This document shows positions 51,128 through 59,447 of a stretch of 64,000 nt of DNA, in pieces (the stretch's first letter is position 1; each line of letters begins with the position of its first letter). The stretch lies in contig NZ_WJIC01000011.1 in the NCBI RefSeq assembly GCF_009649815.1, positions 153,073 to 217,072 of the forward strand, given 5' to 3'. Below the pieces are notes generated by a model. The model was not told the DNA's origin, did no database searches, and was given only the letters and a program-made list of their open reading frames with translations. The DNA comes from Nocardia sp. SYP-A9097 (GTDB lineage Bacteria; Actinomycetota; Actinomycetes; Mycobacteriales; Mycobacteriaceae). The position numbers were made by a program, and so were the translations under genes.

Positions 51128-52069
51128 TCAGGGTTGTGCCCACCACTCCCGTATTCCCGGCTTCACTCCGAGGTAGTGCCATGCGGGACTGTCGTCAACC
51201 TTGTGAACCTCTATCCCGGTGCGGCTCAGCATGGCACGTTCCGCCGGGCCGGCCACGGTGCTCCTCGAATCGCTGATGGTGGTCGAGACGCCGCCGGTGG
51301 GGATGTACATTTCGGGGCTGCCGATGGTTGTTCGCAGATTGTCGATATGGTCGTCGGCCGCGCTTGGAAAACTCTCATCAGGCAACAGGACGACGGGGCC
51401 GCCGTTCTTTCGAGCAGCACCTGCCAGTTGTTCGTTCGCTGCTTGTAATTTCAGTAGCGTTTCGTCGTCAACGGCGACCGTCCAGGTCTTCCACCAGCCG
51501 GTCTTGACTGTCAGTAGCCGCTGACGCGCGGGCGCGCCGACCGGGGCCTGCGCGGCCCGGGCGTTCACCGGTTCGGTCAATGACCGGCTGCGAACGAACG
51601 TGTTGTTCCGGGGTGGCCATCTCCGAACCCACGGCGCGCCATCCAGTTCCAATCCGTCGCGGGTGGGGCCTCCGAATCGGACATCGTCAGGTCTGACGAT
51701 GTTGTATCCGCGATCCACGCCGTCGTTGAAGTACTTCCCGCTCGCCCAACGCATCATGTGCGTGATATCGCCGACGGGATAATCAATGACCAGTACAGGT
51801 CGGTTGGGTCTCTGCTCAGCGCGCCACTGTCGACTGATCACCTGGGAGGCCCGGAATGTCAGCTCGCGGTCAGGGATAAAGTCGCTGACCGCAACGGCCT
51901 CGGTACGCTGATAGCGGTTCGCGCCGATCATGTCGGTAGCAGTAAATTTCCCGGCACCTCCGCAAAGTGTTCCCGCGATCCCGACGAATCTCGCTGTGCT
52001 CGCGCTGGAATCCCTGCCGAAAAGGTCGAACAGTACATCGGGGACCGAGAGTCTCCAGTGGGCGAGCAC
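51128..52069 (-). CDS. Hypothetical protein, 313 aa
   Basis: An open frame with good third-base bias. Sequence includes FIPDRELTFRASQVISRQWR, RPVLVIDYPVGDITHMMRWA and NIVRPDDVRFGGPTRDGLEL. No signal peptide, membrane helix or catalytic motif I recognise. The ATG at 52069 has no convincing Shine-Dalgarno, and the N-terminus could be truncated, because the region around it contains IS traces. Function unknown. Confidence 0.55.
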   Translation of the reverse strand: MLAHWRLSVPDVLFDLFGRDSSASTARFVGIAGTLCGGAGKFTATDMIGANRYQRTEAVAVSDFIPDRELTFRASQVISRQWRAEQRPNRPVLVIDYPVGDITHMMRWASGKYFNDGVDRGYNIVRPDDVRFGGPTRDGLELDGAPWVRRWPPRNNTFVRSRSLTEPVNARAAQAPVGAPARQRLLTVKTGWWKTWTVAVDDETLLKLQAANEQLAGAARKNGGPVVLLPDESFPSAADDHIDNLRTTIGSPEMYIPTGGVSTTISDSRSTVAGPAERAMLSRTGIEVHKVDDSPAWHYLGVKPGIREWWAQP

Positions 52070-52288
52070 AGCGTCACCTCGAAGTCAGGATGCCCGCCGC
52101 GGTGATCGGCACGCATTCGGTTGGATCGTTCACCAGTCGACCAGGCAGGCTCGATCGGAACCGAGTTCGCGAACCATGCCCATTGGTTGTCCGGAGCGGC
52201 ACCAGCGGGGGCGGCGCCTACCTGGACGGTGAGAAACGTTGCGGGAGGAGAGCAGCGGGGAGGATGGTGTATCGCATGGGTGTGTACC

Positions 52289-53101
52289 TCAGTCCAGTTG
52301 TTCGAGTTCGGCGAGTACGGTGCGGGTCACGATGACCTGTCCGGCGGGCGTGAGATGGAGACCGTCGGATTCGAACAGGCGTCGATCAGGGGTAGGGCGG
52401 GTGGGGGTGAGAATGTCGATGACCGGTTCGGGTCGCGCGCGCAGCGCTGCGGCGGTCTCGACGTGATCCTTTGCCTGCCAGCCGATCCCGGCGGCTTGGA
52501 ACGGTCTGAATTCGGCGGCGAGGGTTTCGTCGGTGTCGGTGGGGGTGAGCCAGACCCAGCGCGCATCGGATGCCTGGAACCGCAACAACTCGAAGTTACG
52601 TGTGGTTTCCTCGGCGCTGACCACGCGAGCCCCGTTGGTCCCTAGTCGTTGGGCGTCGTTTGCGCCGAGCTGGCACAGCACCCAATCCGGGCGCTGAAAC
52701 CGCAGTGCGCCAGAGCTTTTCAGGGTTTGGGTGGTGGTCGCTCCGGTGATGGCGAGATTGGTGAACACAATGTCGTCCTCGGGCCGGTGCAATTGCACCA
52801 GGTGCCGAAGTATCTCGAACCACGACAGCCGGTCCGCTGTGCTGCTCTCCCCCAGAGCGAGCACCCGCGACCGCGGCGCGAACGGCAACCGGTGCACCTG
52901 CTCCGCGATGCCGGGTTCGGTGAGCAGATCCGCGGCAGCGGCGCGGGCCTGATTGTCGAGTTCATCCAGTAGTGCACGGTATTCGTCGGCCTCGATCCCG
53001 AACAACGCCGCGACGTGCGCCGAGTCGATGCCGTTGAGATAGGGCAGCGACAGCTCGGGTTTCTGATAGCGGACCAACTTGGCGGTGAGTTCAGAGGTCA
53101 T
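52289..53101 (-). CDS. SGNH/GDSL-like hydrolase
   Basis: 270 residues. Block I with the catalytic Ser is ALGESSTADRLSW, block II LAITGATT, block III LCQLGANDAQR (the oxyanion Asn) and block V SDGLHLTPAG (Asp and His). The N-terminal 90 residues are helical (ALFGIEADEYRALLDELDNQ). SGNH hydrolases cut esters or acetyl groups from lipids, sugars or other molecules. No signal peptide, so probably cytoplasmic. ATG 53101. A degraded inverted copy lies at 55216-55693. Confidence 0.85.
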   Translation of the reverse strand: MTSELTAKLVRYQKPELSLPYLNGIDSAHVAALFGIEADEYRALLDELDNQARAAAADLLTEPGIAEQVHRLPFAPRSRVLALGESSTADRLSWFEILRHLVQLHRPEDDIVFTNLAITGATTTQTLKSSGALRFQRPDWVLCQLGANDAQRLGTNGARVVSAEETTRNFELLRFQASDARWVWLTPTDTDETLAAEFRPFQAAGIGWQAKDHVETAAALRARPEPVIDILTPTRPTPDRRLFESDGLHLTPAGQVIVTRTVLAELEQLD

Positions 53102-53133
53102 GACAGCTCCTGTGTAGGTGGACGGGATAGCGG

Positions 53134-53613
53134 TTACGAACGGCCGAGGCGAAATCCGACGATGATCAGCCACACCATGCCGGTGAAGCGGGCGATCGGC
53201 AGCGCCACCGCGGCGGCAGTGAAGGTCAATGCGGCGGTGGTAAGCATCGCGATGAAGGCGATCGCGAGACCGGCACGGATAAGCCAGATCGGGAGAACCT
53301 TCTGCGGTATCGCGCTCAGGGTGATACCGGCGATGAGCAGCCCTGTGGTCATCACGTCCGCCGGCCCGCCGGTCAGGAAGGCGAAAGTGTGCAGTGCGCG
53401 CACCGTGGCCGGATCCGCGGTCACCTCGGGCACCGTCAGCACCCAGCTGATCGTGCCCGAGCTCAGCAGGAATACCGTCGCGAGCCCGCCACCCAGTGCG
53501 GTGAGAGCGAGACCGAAGCCGTCGGCGTGGTGCCGTAAGCGGGAGACGGTCACTGCCACGTAGAGCGCGAGCGGAATGGCACTGGCGTACTGCAGTACAG
53601 CGCCGGTGCGCAC
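53134..53613 (-). CDS. Small integral membrane protein, 5' end probably frameshifted
   Basis: 159 residues from GTG 53613 with four hydrophobic helices. The frame is open for about 28 codons further upstream (RIPYQSPSAGTAADALSYFR, DHPTA), with no start codon. An ATG at 53702 in the neighbouring frame (MVVSP...) would join it exactly if the CCC run at about 53690 had one more C. The true product probably starts at 53702. Function unknown. Its probable promoter overlaps the dyad at 53720-53751 beside marR. Confidence 0.65.
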   Translation of the reverse strand: MRTGAVLQYASAIPLALYVAVTVSRLRHHADGFGLALTALGGGLATVFLLSSGTISWVLTVPEVTADPATVRALHTFAFLTGGPADVMTTGLLIAGITLSAIPQKVLPIWLIRAGLAIAFIAMLTTAALTFTAAAVALPIARFTGMVWLIIVGFRLGRS

Positions 53614-53719
53614 AGCTGTGGGGTGGTCGCGGAAATAAGACAGCGCATCGGCGGCGGTTCCAGCGGACGGGCTCTGGTAGGGGATACGGGTGAAACAACC
53701 ATATCAATCCATTCTCACG

Positions 53720-53751
53720 AGTGAATGATTCTCCCAATCGAACGATTCACT
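53720..53751. promoter_or_regulatory. Dyad between the membrane protein gene and marR
   Basis: AGTGAAT (53720-53726) and ATTCACT (53745-53751) form a perfect 7-base inverted repeat with an 18-base spacer. A further partial copy (TTCTCACGAGTGAAT) overlaps the left arm. It lies between two divergent genes, the usual place for a MarR operator. Confidence 0.65.
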
Positions 53752-53802
53752 TATGTGTACGATAGCCTGGTGCCCGATGCCAAGCAAGAGGATGGGCAGA
53801 CA

Positions 53803-54339
53803 GTGCCGCCGGCTCGCCCGATGCGGGCAGCAGGGTTCCTGCTTGCCCAGCTGGGCGGGTTTGCGGGACAGCACTTCGCGGAACGGATCGCTGAGATCGG
53901 CCTGACACCGCCGGAGGTCGGGGTTCTGCGGATGATCGCGGCCGAGCCTGGGCGCAGCCAACGATCACTTGCCGAGCACCTGGGCGTGGTGCCCAGTCGA
54001 GTGGTGGTCTTGATCGACCCCCTTGATCAAAAGGGCTGGATCGAGCGCCGCCGCAGCTCGACCGACCGCCGCAACCACGAATTGCACCTCACCCCGGAAG
54101 GGGTGAAGCGGCTCGCACGCATGGCAGCGCAGGCGGTCGCCCACGAGAACGAGTTCTTTTCAGGACTCACCGACGACGAGTACGCCCAATTGGCCGATCT
54201 GTTGGCAAAGCTGGCTGCCACGCATGGCCTAACCCCTGGCGTCCACCCCGGATTTCGCACGCTCAGCTTCGCTGTGTGCCAGACCGCGCCCGGCACCGTA
54301 GCCTGTGATGTTCCCAGTGCCGCAGGCGAAGACGAGTAG
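53803..54339 (+). CDS. MarR family regulator
   Basis: 178 residues. Winged-helix features: GLTPPEVGVLRMIAAEPGRS, QRSLAEHLGVVPSRVVVLID, WIERRRSSTDRRNHELHLTP (the wing with D-R-R) and EGVKRL. GTG 53803 has AGAGGA 10 bases upstream; further in-frame GTG codons lie at 53755 and 53770. The C-terminus extends about 25 residues beyond the typical end. Probably controls the divergent membrane protein and SGNH gene. Confidence 0.87.
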   Translation: MPPARPMRAAGFLLAQLGGFAGQHFAERIAEIGLTPPEVGVLRMIAAEPGRSQRSLAEHLGVVPSRVVVLIDPLDQKGWIERRRSSTDRRNHELHLTPEGVKRLARMAAQAVAHENEFFSGLTDDEYAQLADLLAKLAATHGLTPGVHPGFRTLSFAVCQTAPGTVACDVPSAAGEDE

Positions 54340-54660
54340 AAGTCCACAGTCCAGGAGCACCTGCGAATTCTCCCGCAGGTCGCGTGGCGTCCTTGGATGC
54401 ATCGTCTGCCCGTGAGGGCTGGGCAGTCCGTTCGGCAACGGTCATCGGGTCGAGGCTCGCTCCGAGGGGCGTATGGGAAGAGTGCCTTCGTCGGCAGGCC
54501 GCTGGAATGCGGTGCAGGCAGCGATCAAGTACGAATCCAGGCCGGGTGCCACCAAGGCCACGCGCCCGGGTAGTGGTAGTTCAATATGGCCGCACAACCG
54601 CCAACGTTGGCAATAGTCAGTCCCTTGCTGGAAGCGTGTCAGCAGGTTTAAGTTCGCAAT
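54340..54660. other. 320-base stretch without a recognised gene
   Basis: Short frames only, none with a start signal or family resemblance. The last 12 bases carry the TAAGTT element of the next gene. Confidence 0.5.
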
Positions 54661-55083
54661 ATGTACCACGCTATCGTGCGACTTATAGTCCGGAAGACAT
54701 GGCGACGCGTTGGTGCCGGCGATTTTGGCGCGGCCGTTGAGATGGCCGCGCCGGATGTCCGGTTCCGCTTCCTCGGGGACACTCCGCTCGGCGCGGATGT
54801 GCGCGGACAGCAGGCATTCCGGGACTGGTTCGACCTCCTCCAGCAGCACCTGCCCGGAGTCCGGCTACAGCTCGAGGATGTCGTGGCCGGCGGCTGGCCC
54901 TGGAACACCAGGGTCGCGGTGCGCCTGCGGGTCAGCAGTACGCTCAATGACGGAACCCCGTACCGCAACACGGCAATTCAATGGCTGACCCTGCGCTGGG
55001 GTCGCATGACCGATGACTTGGTGCTGGAAGACACCCTCACCCTCGACGCCGCTCTACGGCAACAGAATTCGCTCTCCCAGTAG
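54661..55083 (+). CDS. SnoaL/NTF2-like protein
   Basis: 140 residues. RVGAGDFGAAVEMAAPDVRF, DVRGQQAFRDWFDLLQQHLP and the beta strands LQLEDVVAGGWPWNTRVAVR with a final WGRMTDDLVLEDTL segment give the cone-like NTF2 fold seen in SnoaL-type cyclases, ketosteroid isomerases and many stand-alone proteins. A catalytic function cannot be assigned. TAAGTT is 6 bases before ATG 54661, suggesting a leaderless start. Confidence 0.78.
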   Translation: MYHAIVRLIVRKTWRRVGAGDFGAAVEMAAPDVRFRFLGDTPLGADVRGQQAFRDWFDLLQQHLPGVRLQLEDVVAGGWPWNTRVAVRLRVSSTLNDGTPYRNTAIQWLTLRWGRMTDDLVLEDTLTLDAALRQQNSLSQ

Positions 55084-55215
55084 ATCGAGAGTCCGGCGCA
55101 TCGCCAGCATATCGTGTCGGTCGATCATCGGCATCGACGCAAACTCACGAACGTCGGCAGCGCTTGCGCAGGTGACCAGTCGGCCGGCAACTGTGGACTA
55201 TGACACTTTGCTGAA

Positions 55216-55693
55216 ATGCAGCAAGGGGCACTGGCCGATCGATTGTCGAATGAGTTCGTCACTGAAGCCGGTACCGCGGATCTGCTTGCACCGGTTGCCG
55301 TTCGCGCCGCAGTCGCGGGTAGTCGCTCTTGGCGAGAGCAGCACATCGGACCGGGCTGTCCGGTCCGAGATATCGCGGCACCTGGTGCAACTGCAACGCC
55401 CCGAAAACGGCATCGTGTTCACCAATCTCGCCATCACCGGAGCGACCACCACCCAAACCCCGAAAAGCTCTGGCGCACTGCGGTTTCAGCGCCCAGACTG
55501 GATGCTGTGCCAGCTCGGCGCCAACGATGGACAACGCCTCGGCACCGACGGAACCGCCGCCGGAATCGGCTGGCAGACAAAGGATCACGCCGAGACCGCC
55601 GCAGCGCCGCGCGCGCGAGCCGAACCGGTCATCGACGTCCTCACCCCACCCCTTACTGACGAACAGGTCGCCGGAGTCGTCCTTTCGAACTGA
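55216..55693 (+). pseudogene. Degraded copy of the SGNH hydrolase gene
   Basis: The sequence is an inverted copy of 52289-53101. ALGESSTSDRAV, IVFTNLAITGATTTQT and RPDWMLCQLGANDGQRLGTD match almost residue for residue. A frameshift lies near 55290 (TEAGTADLL/HRLPFAPQSR), about 45 residues between GTDG and AAGIGWQTKD are deleted, and the catalytic DGLH block is gone. Nucleotide identity looks above 90 percent in the 55400-55550 core, so the duplication is recent. Confidence 0.87.
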
Positions 55694-55891
55694 CCGCAGG
55701 CCGCGACGTCGACCAAACTTCCCAGCGGACGACTCTGAGAACGCGCCGCCGTTGCGCTTGTTCAGCAGCGGCTAAGTGTCGTTGCCGGTCGAAGGTTCGT
55801 CGACTGGCCCCGAAAGCCGATGCCCGCCCAGAGGCGGGCGTGGACCCCGCAGCAGGATCCACGCCCAGCGCTCCCATGAGACCCACCTGTC

Positions 55892-56518
55892 CTAGCTGGC
55901 CATCTCGACCCGCTGACGATAGGTGGCCGGTTCTGCGAGGTTACGCACGATCCAGTCCGCGACATCGGCCCGGATCGCCGTCCCAGCCTTGTCGAGATGT
56001 CCGCCGATCGATACTTGATAGGTCGAGGTCGGCTCACCGTCTTTGAGCATCGGCACACGCACGATCGTCCAATCGAGCCCTGAATCGACAACTATCTCCT
56101 CCATCCGGGCCAGGTCGGCGTGGATTTGGCCGTAGACGCGGGTCGCCACCAGGTGTGTCATATGGCGCTGTATGAACGGCAGGTGATCGGTGGACAGACC
56201 TGCCGACGACATCACCATGAGGCGACGTGTTCCAGCGGCCTGCGCCGCGGCGACGATATTGCCGAGCCCTTCGGAAAACACCGTGGTCGCGCCACGTCCC
56301 TGCACGCCCAGCGCCACCGTGACCGCGTGCTGTCCGGCCATAGCCATCGCCAGATCTGCCGCATCGCGTACGTCCCCACGCGTTGCGATCAAACCGGGCC
56401 GCGCCGCGATCCGGCTCGGGTTCCGAGCCAGCGCGGTAACGGTATGGCCATCCTGTAACGCCCGGTTGACCAGCAAACCACCCGTGCGACCTGCGGCGCC
56501 TACCACCAGAACATTCAT
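55892..56518 (-). CDS. NmrA-like NAD(P)-binding protein
   Basis: 208 residues. The dinucleotide-binding loop is MNVLVVGAAGRTGGLLVNRA, then HTVTALARNPSRI, RGDVRDAADLAMAM and MVMSSAGLSTDHLPF. This is the short atypical SDR group (NmrA/SDR_a5-like), often reductases of flavin or quinone, or redox sensors. No Tyr-x-x-x-Lys at the classical place. ATG 56518 follows AAAGGTGAG. Divergent from the classical SDR, with the operator-like element at 56567-56593 between them. Confidence 0.85.
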   Translation of the reverse strand: MNVLVVGAAGRTGGLLVNRALQDGHTVTALARNPSRIAARPGLIATRGDVRDAADLAMAMAGQHAVTVALGVQGRGATTVFSEGLGNIVAAAQAAGTRRLMVMSSAGLSTDHLPFIQRHMTHLVATRVYGQIHADLARMEEIVVDSGLDWTIVRVPMLKDGEPTSTYQVSIGGHLDKAGTAIRADVADWIVRNLAEPATYRQRVEMAS

Positions 56519-56566
56519 CAACTCACCTTTCGGTTGTCCGGCACCGTCCGACCGATGCGTCATATT

Positions 56567-56593
56567 ATTTCGTCGGATAGTGTGTATGAATAA
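56567..56593 (-). promoter_or_regulatory. Operator-like element shared with 34416-34442
   Basis: On the minus strand TTATTCATACACAC (56593-56580) followed by TATCCGACGAAAT. The first 14 bases are identical to 34416-34429 and further bases agree. On its edges ATTATT/AATAAT form a dyad. It lies between the NmrA-like and SDR genes. Confidence 0.7.
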
Positions 56594-56655
56594 TTCTAGC
56601 CGCTGCGGCACCAGGGCACCGGGACACCCGGAGCCCTCAAACACGAGGAGACCCG

Positions 56656-57423
56656 ATGACCGCTCAGTACTCAGATCTGAAAGATCGCGTCGTCGTGGTG
56701 ACCGGCGGATCTCGTGGTATCGGGGCCGCCGCGAGCCGAGAGTTCGCGCGACAAGGAGCAAAGGTCGCGATCATCGGCCGAGATAAGACGGCTCTCGGAA
56801 TTGTGGTTGCGAGTATCGAAGAGAGCGGTGGCTCAGCGCTAGCGGTTCCGACCGACTGCACCGACGAAACAGCGCTAGCGGAGGCGGCGACAACCATCGC
56901 CGACAACTGGGAACGACCCGTATCCGTTCTGCTCGCGTTCGCGGGCGGCGACGGCCGGCCGACCCCCATCATCGACACAGAACTGAAACGTTGGCGTGCC
57001 ACCGTCGATGACAACCTCACCGCGACCTTCCTGACCGTACGAGCGTTCCTGCAGCCCATGGTGGACCAGGGATATGGATCGATCGTCACGATGGCCTCCA
57101 CCGCGGGGCGGTTACCAGGCGGGGCGAGCGCGGCCTACGGAGCGGCGAAGGCGGGCGTACTGATGTTCACCCGGCAGCTGGCACTGGAGACCGCCGGCCA
57201 CCAGGTCCGAGCCAACTGCCTTGCCCCCGGCGCGATTCGCACCGAACGCACTGCCACCCAAATGTCGGCCGACATCCAACGCCAGGTCGCCGCCGCGCAC
57301 CCACTCGGCAGGCTCGGCGAGCCCATGGATGTTGCGCAAGCGGCGCTGTTCCTCGCCTCAGATGCCTCCTCATGGATTACCGGCCAGACGATCGACGTCA
57401 GCGGCGGGCGAGTGATGATTTGA
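56656..57423 (+). CDS. Short-chain dehydrogenase/reductase
   Basis: 255 residues, classical SDR. Cofactor binding VVVTGGSRGIGAAASREFAR, the structural NNAG-like AFAGGDG, the catalytic Ser in SIVTMASTAG, Tyr and Lys in SAAYGAAKAG, and the C-terminal LGRLGEPMDVAQAALFLASD. Substrate unknown; the family oxidises or reduces alcohols and ketones, with NADP(H) favoured by the GRDKTAL segment. ATG 56656 with GAGGAG upstream. A TetR gene follows on the same strand 121 bases later. An equivalent SDR/TetR pair lies decayed at 34.1-35.2 kb. Confidence 0.93.
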   Translation: MTAQYSDLKDRVVVVTGGSRGIGAAASREFARQGAKVAIIGRDKTALGIVVASIEESGGSALAVPTDCTDETALAEAATTIADNWERPVSVLLAFAGGDGRPTPIIDTELKRWRATVDDNLTATFLTVRAFLQPMVDQGYGSIVTMASTAGRLPGGASAAYGAAKAGVLMFTRQLALETAGHQVRANCLAPGAIRTERTATQMSADIQRQVAAAHPLGRLGEPMDVAQAALFLASDASSWITGQTIDVSGGRVMI

Positions 57424-57544
57424 CGAACGCGCATCGCAAGCTGCCAGAATTGCCGTTGCCGGGTAGTCCGGCGCTGACCAGCAAGAAATACAGACGCAAC
57501 TGCGCCCGAGACACGACGAGCGGCCGCGCAGGTGAAAGGCAAAA

Positions 57545-58138
57545 ATGAGTCCCAGGCCCTACGACATGGGCCGCCGCCGCGAACTGGTGGACGACACCCG
57601 TGCCCGCATCCTGCAAGCCACCCGCGATCTGCTCGTCGCGGAAGGGACGGTGGCCATGAACTCGATCGCGCGTCGCGCCGATGTCTCACGAGCCACTGTG
57701 TACTACCAGTTCGGCACGAAACTCGGCCTGCTGGAAGCACTGTGCGATGACCTTGCCGAACGTGGACGCATGCAGCGCCTCGCCGAGGCGTTCTCTCAGC
57801 CCGACGCTCGCGTGGGCCTCCGCATATTCGTCGAGGTCATCGCGGGCTTCTGGGCGGTGGATCGAGACTGCACGCGTCGCCTGCGAGGGCTCGCTGCTGT
57901 CGATCCCGACGTGGGCCAGGTCATCGCGGCCCGCGATGAACGACGCCGCGCCGGCGCCGCTGTTCTTGCAGCACGACTCGGCGTCCGCCCGGAATTCAGC
58001 TCGATCCTCTACACCTTGTCCAGTTTCGAAGTCTTCGATTCCCTGGCTGCCGACCAACCCATAACCACCGCTACCGCAACGATCCAAGCGCTACTCGACG
58101 CCTCGTCGACACCGCCACCGACTGAGTCTCCCGACTGA
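57545..58138 (+). CDS. TetR family regulator, paired with the SDR
   Basis: 197 residues. The helix-turn-helix is DDTRARILQATRDLLVAEGT, VAMNSIARRADVSRATVYYQ, then FGTKLGLLEALCDDLAERG. ATG 57545 follows GAAAGG. Its N-terminus (MSPRPYDMGRRRELV) and HTH are close to the truncated tetR at 34119-34386. Because both copies accompany an SDR gene and share an operator-like element, this protein is the likely binder of 56567-56593. Ligand unknown, possibly the SDR substrate or product. Confidence 0.88.
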   Translation: MSPRPYDMGRRRELVDDTRARILQATRDLLVAEGTVAMNSIARRADVSRATVYYQFGTKLGLLEALCDDLAERGRMQRLAEAFSQPDARVGLRIFVEVIAGFWAVDRDCTRRLRGLAAVDPDVGQVIAARDERRRAGAAVLAARLGVRPEFSSILYTLSSFEVFDSLAADQPITTATATIQALLDASSTPPPTESPD

Positions 58139-58216
58139 CTTCTCGCTCCAACCGTGCACGCGTACAGCGCGGCTCATCGAACACGGGTCGATCATGCAGG
58201 TGTAGCCGGAGTGGCT

Positions 58217-58849
58217 CTATTGGCCTTCAAGGTATCCGGCCAACCCGCGACCGAGCATGTCGACCGCCTGTCGGCCCTGAGTAAGTACGTCGTCGACCAG
58301 GCATGGGCCGCGGTAGCCGTCGAGTACCGCCCGATGGAGGTATTTCTGCATGGCGCGGAGCACGCCCACCATGGCGTTGGCCACGACCCCCGCAGCGATA
58401 TCGGTATCGGCCTCGCCCGCCAGCACGCCAGCGAGGCGGTCAGCGCTGGCCTCGAAGAGTTGCCTTTGACGAGCTTGTAAGACTGCGCTGGCGTCGATAA
58501 CGCGGGCAATGGCTGCGAGGTGTTCCATCGCCTGTGGGTCTTCGGAGTCCAGCATGCCGCGAGGTTGGACGACGAAGTTGCCAAATGCCTCGTACGGCGA
58601 CATACCGCGTGGGCGTTCCTGGATCGCCAGCAGCAGAGCGGCGCCGAAATCGTCCATGCCACCGAAGATCAGGTCGTCCTTGGTGCCGAAGTAGTTGAAG
58701 ACAGTCTTCTCGGAAACATTTGCGATGCGGGCGATTTCAGCCACCGTGACGACATCGAAGCCCCGTTCGGCGAACAGTCCCGTTGCGACCTCGAGGATGT
58801 GTTGCCTGGTCTGGAGCTTCTTGCGTGCCCGTAATCCAGCTTCGGTCAT
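58217..58849 (-). CDS. TetR family regulator
   Basis: 210 residues. HTH: QTRQHILEVATGLFAERGFD, VVTVAEIARIANVSEKTVFN, YFGTKDDLIF. ATG 58849 has TACCGT exactly 7 bases before it, indicating a leaderless mRNA; an in-frame GTG at 58885 would lie inside the operator. Divergent from the SnoaL-like gene, with a perfect 14-base inverted repeat at 58876-58907 between them, so it most likely represses that gene and possibly itself. Confidence 0.88.
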   Translation of the reverse strand: MTEAGLRARKKLQTRQHILEVATGLFAERGFDVVTVAEIARIANVSEKTVFNYFGTKDDLIFGGMDDFGAALLLAIQERPRGMSPYEAFGNFVVQPRGMLDSEDPQAMEHLAAIARVIDASAVLQARQRQLFEASADRLAGVLAGEADTDIAAGVVANAMVGVLRAMQKYLHRAVLDGYRGPCLVDDVLTQGRQAVDMLGRGLAGYLEGQ

Positions 58850-58870
58850 AAGGGTGACGGTAGCAAGCAC

Positions 58871-58907
58871 TTGACGTACAGTCACTATATTTTTATAGTG
58901 ACTGTAC
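58871..58907 (+). promoter_or_regulatory. Promoter with embedded TetR operator
   Basis: TTGACG (58871-58876), 17 bases, TATAGT (58894-58899) form a promoter for the gene at 58936. The inverted repeat GTACAGTCACTATA (58876-58889)/TATAGTGACTGTAC (58894-58907) around TTTT covers the spacer and -10, so binding blocks RNA polymerase. Confidence 0.85.
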
Positions 58908-58935
58908 TTATTTCATTCCGTCTGAGAGCAGAGCG

Positions 58936-59334
58936 ATGACAACCACAGAGGACATTCTGGAGCTGGGCGCGCGTTGGGCCGCTGCGGAAGAACGCGCCGA
59001 CACCGTCGAACTCGATGCCATCACGACCGACGATTTCACGTTGGTCGGTCCACTCGGCTTCGTTCTGGACAAACAGCAATGGCTTGCGCGCTACCTCACC
59101 GGCAGTCTGGTCACCAAGTCACTGACCTGGCATGACGTAGCCGTACGTAACTATGGCACCGCTGCCGCAACGATCGGCACCCTCACCCAGGAGGCCCAAT
59201 TCCAGGGCAACGACGCCAACGGATCGTTCCGCGGCACTCATCTCTTCGTCCATGACGGTGCACGCTGGGCACTGGCCGGGTTGCACCTGTCCCCGATCAA
59301 TACCATGCCGTTCCAGCCTCAGCCGCCGCGCTGA
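58936..59334 (+). CDS. SnoaL/DUF4440-like protein
   Basis: 132 residues, NTF2-like: EDILELGARWAAAEERADTV, TTDDFTLVGPLGFVLDKQQW, LARYLTG..., VRNYGTAAATIGTLTQEAQF and RGTHLFVHDGARWALAGLHL. This is the DUF4440 type of nuclear-transport-factor-2 fold. Catalytic function is not certain. Its promoter carries a strong TetR operator, so it is conditionally expressed. ATG 58936; GAGAGCAGAG gives a weak ribosome-binding site. Probably a detoxification or isomerase-like enzyme, by inference. Confidence 0.8.
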   Translation: MTTTEDILELGARWAAAEERADTVELDAITTDDFTLVGPLGFVLDKQQWLARYLTGSLVTKSLTWHDVAVRNYGTAAATIGTLTQEAQFQGNDANGSFRGTHLFVHDGARWALAGLHLSPINTMPFQPQPPR

Positions 59335-59447
59335 GTACAACGCCCAAGATCGCACCGGACCGTCTCCGCCGAACATAGCTTCACCCGTGTCAACAACTCG
59401 CCAAGACTGGTTCTGGCCCACTTTTCGTGATCGGCCCGTTGGATCAT

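Noticed and set aside
54384..54740. 118-codon plus-strand frame before the SnoaL-like gene
   Set aside because: It overlaps the SnoaL-like gene in another frame and has no start signal or family resemblance.
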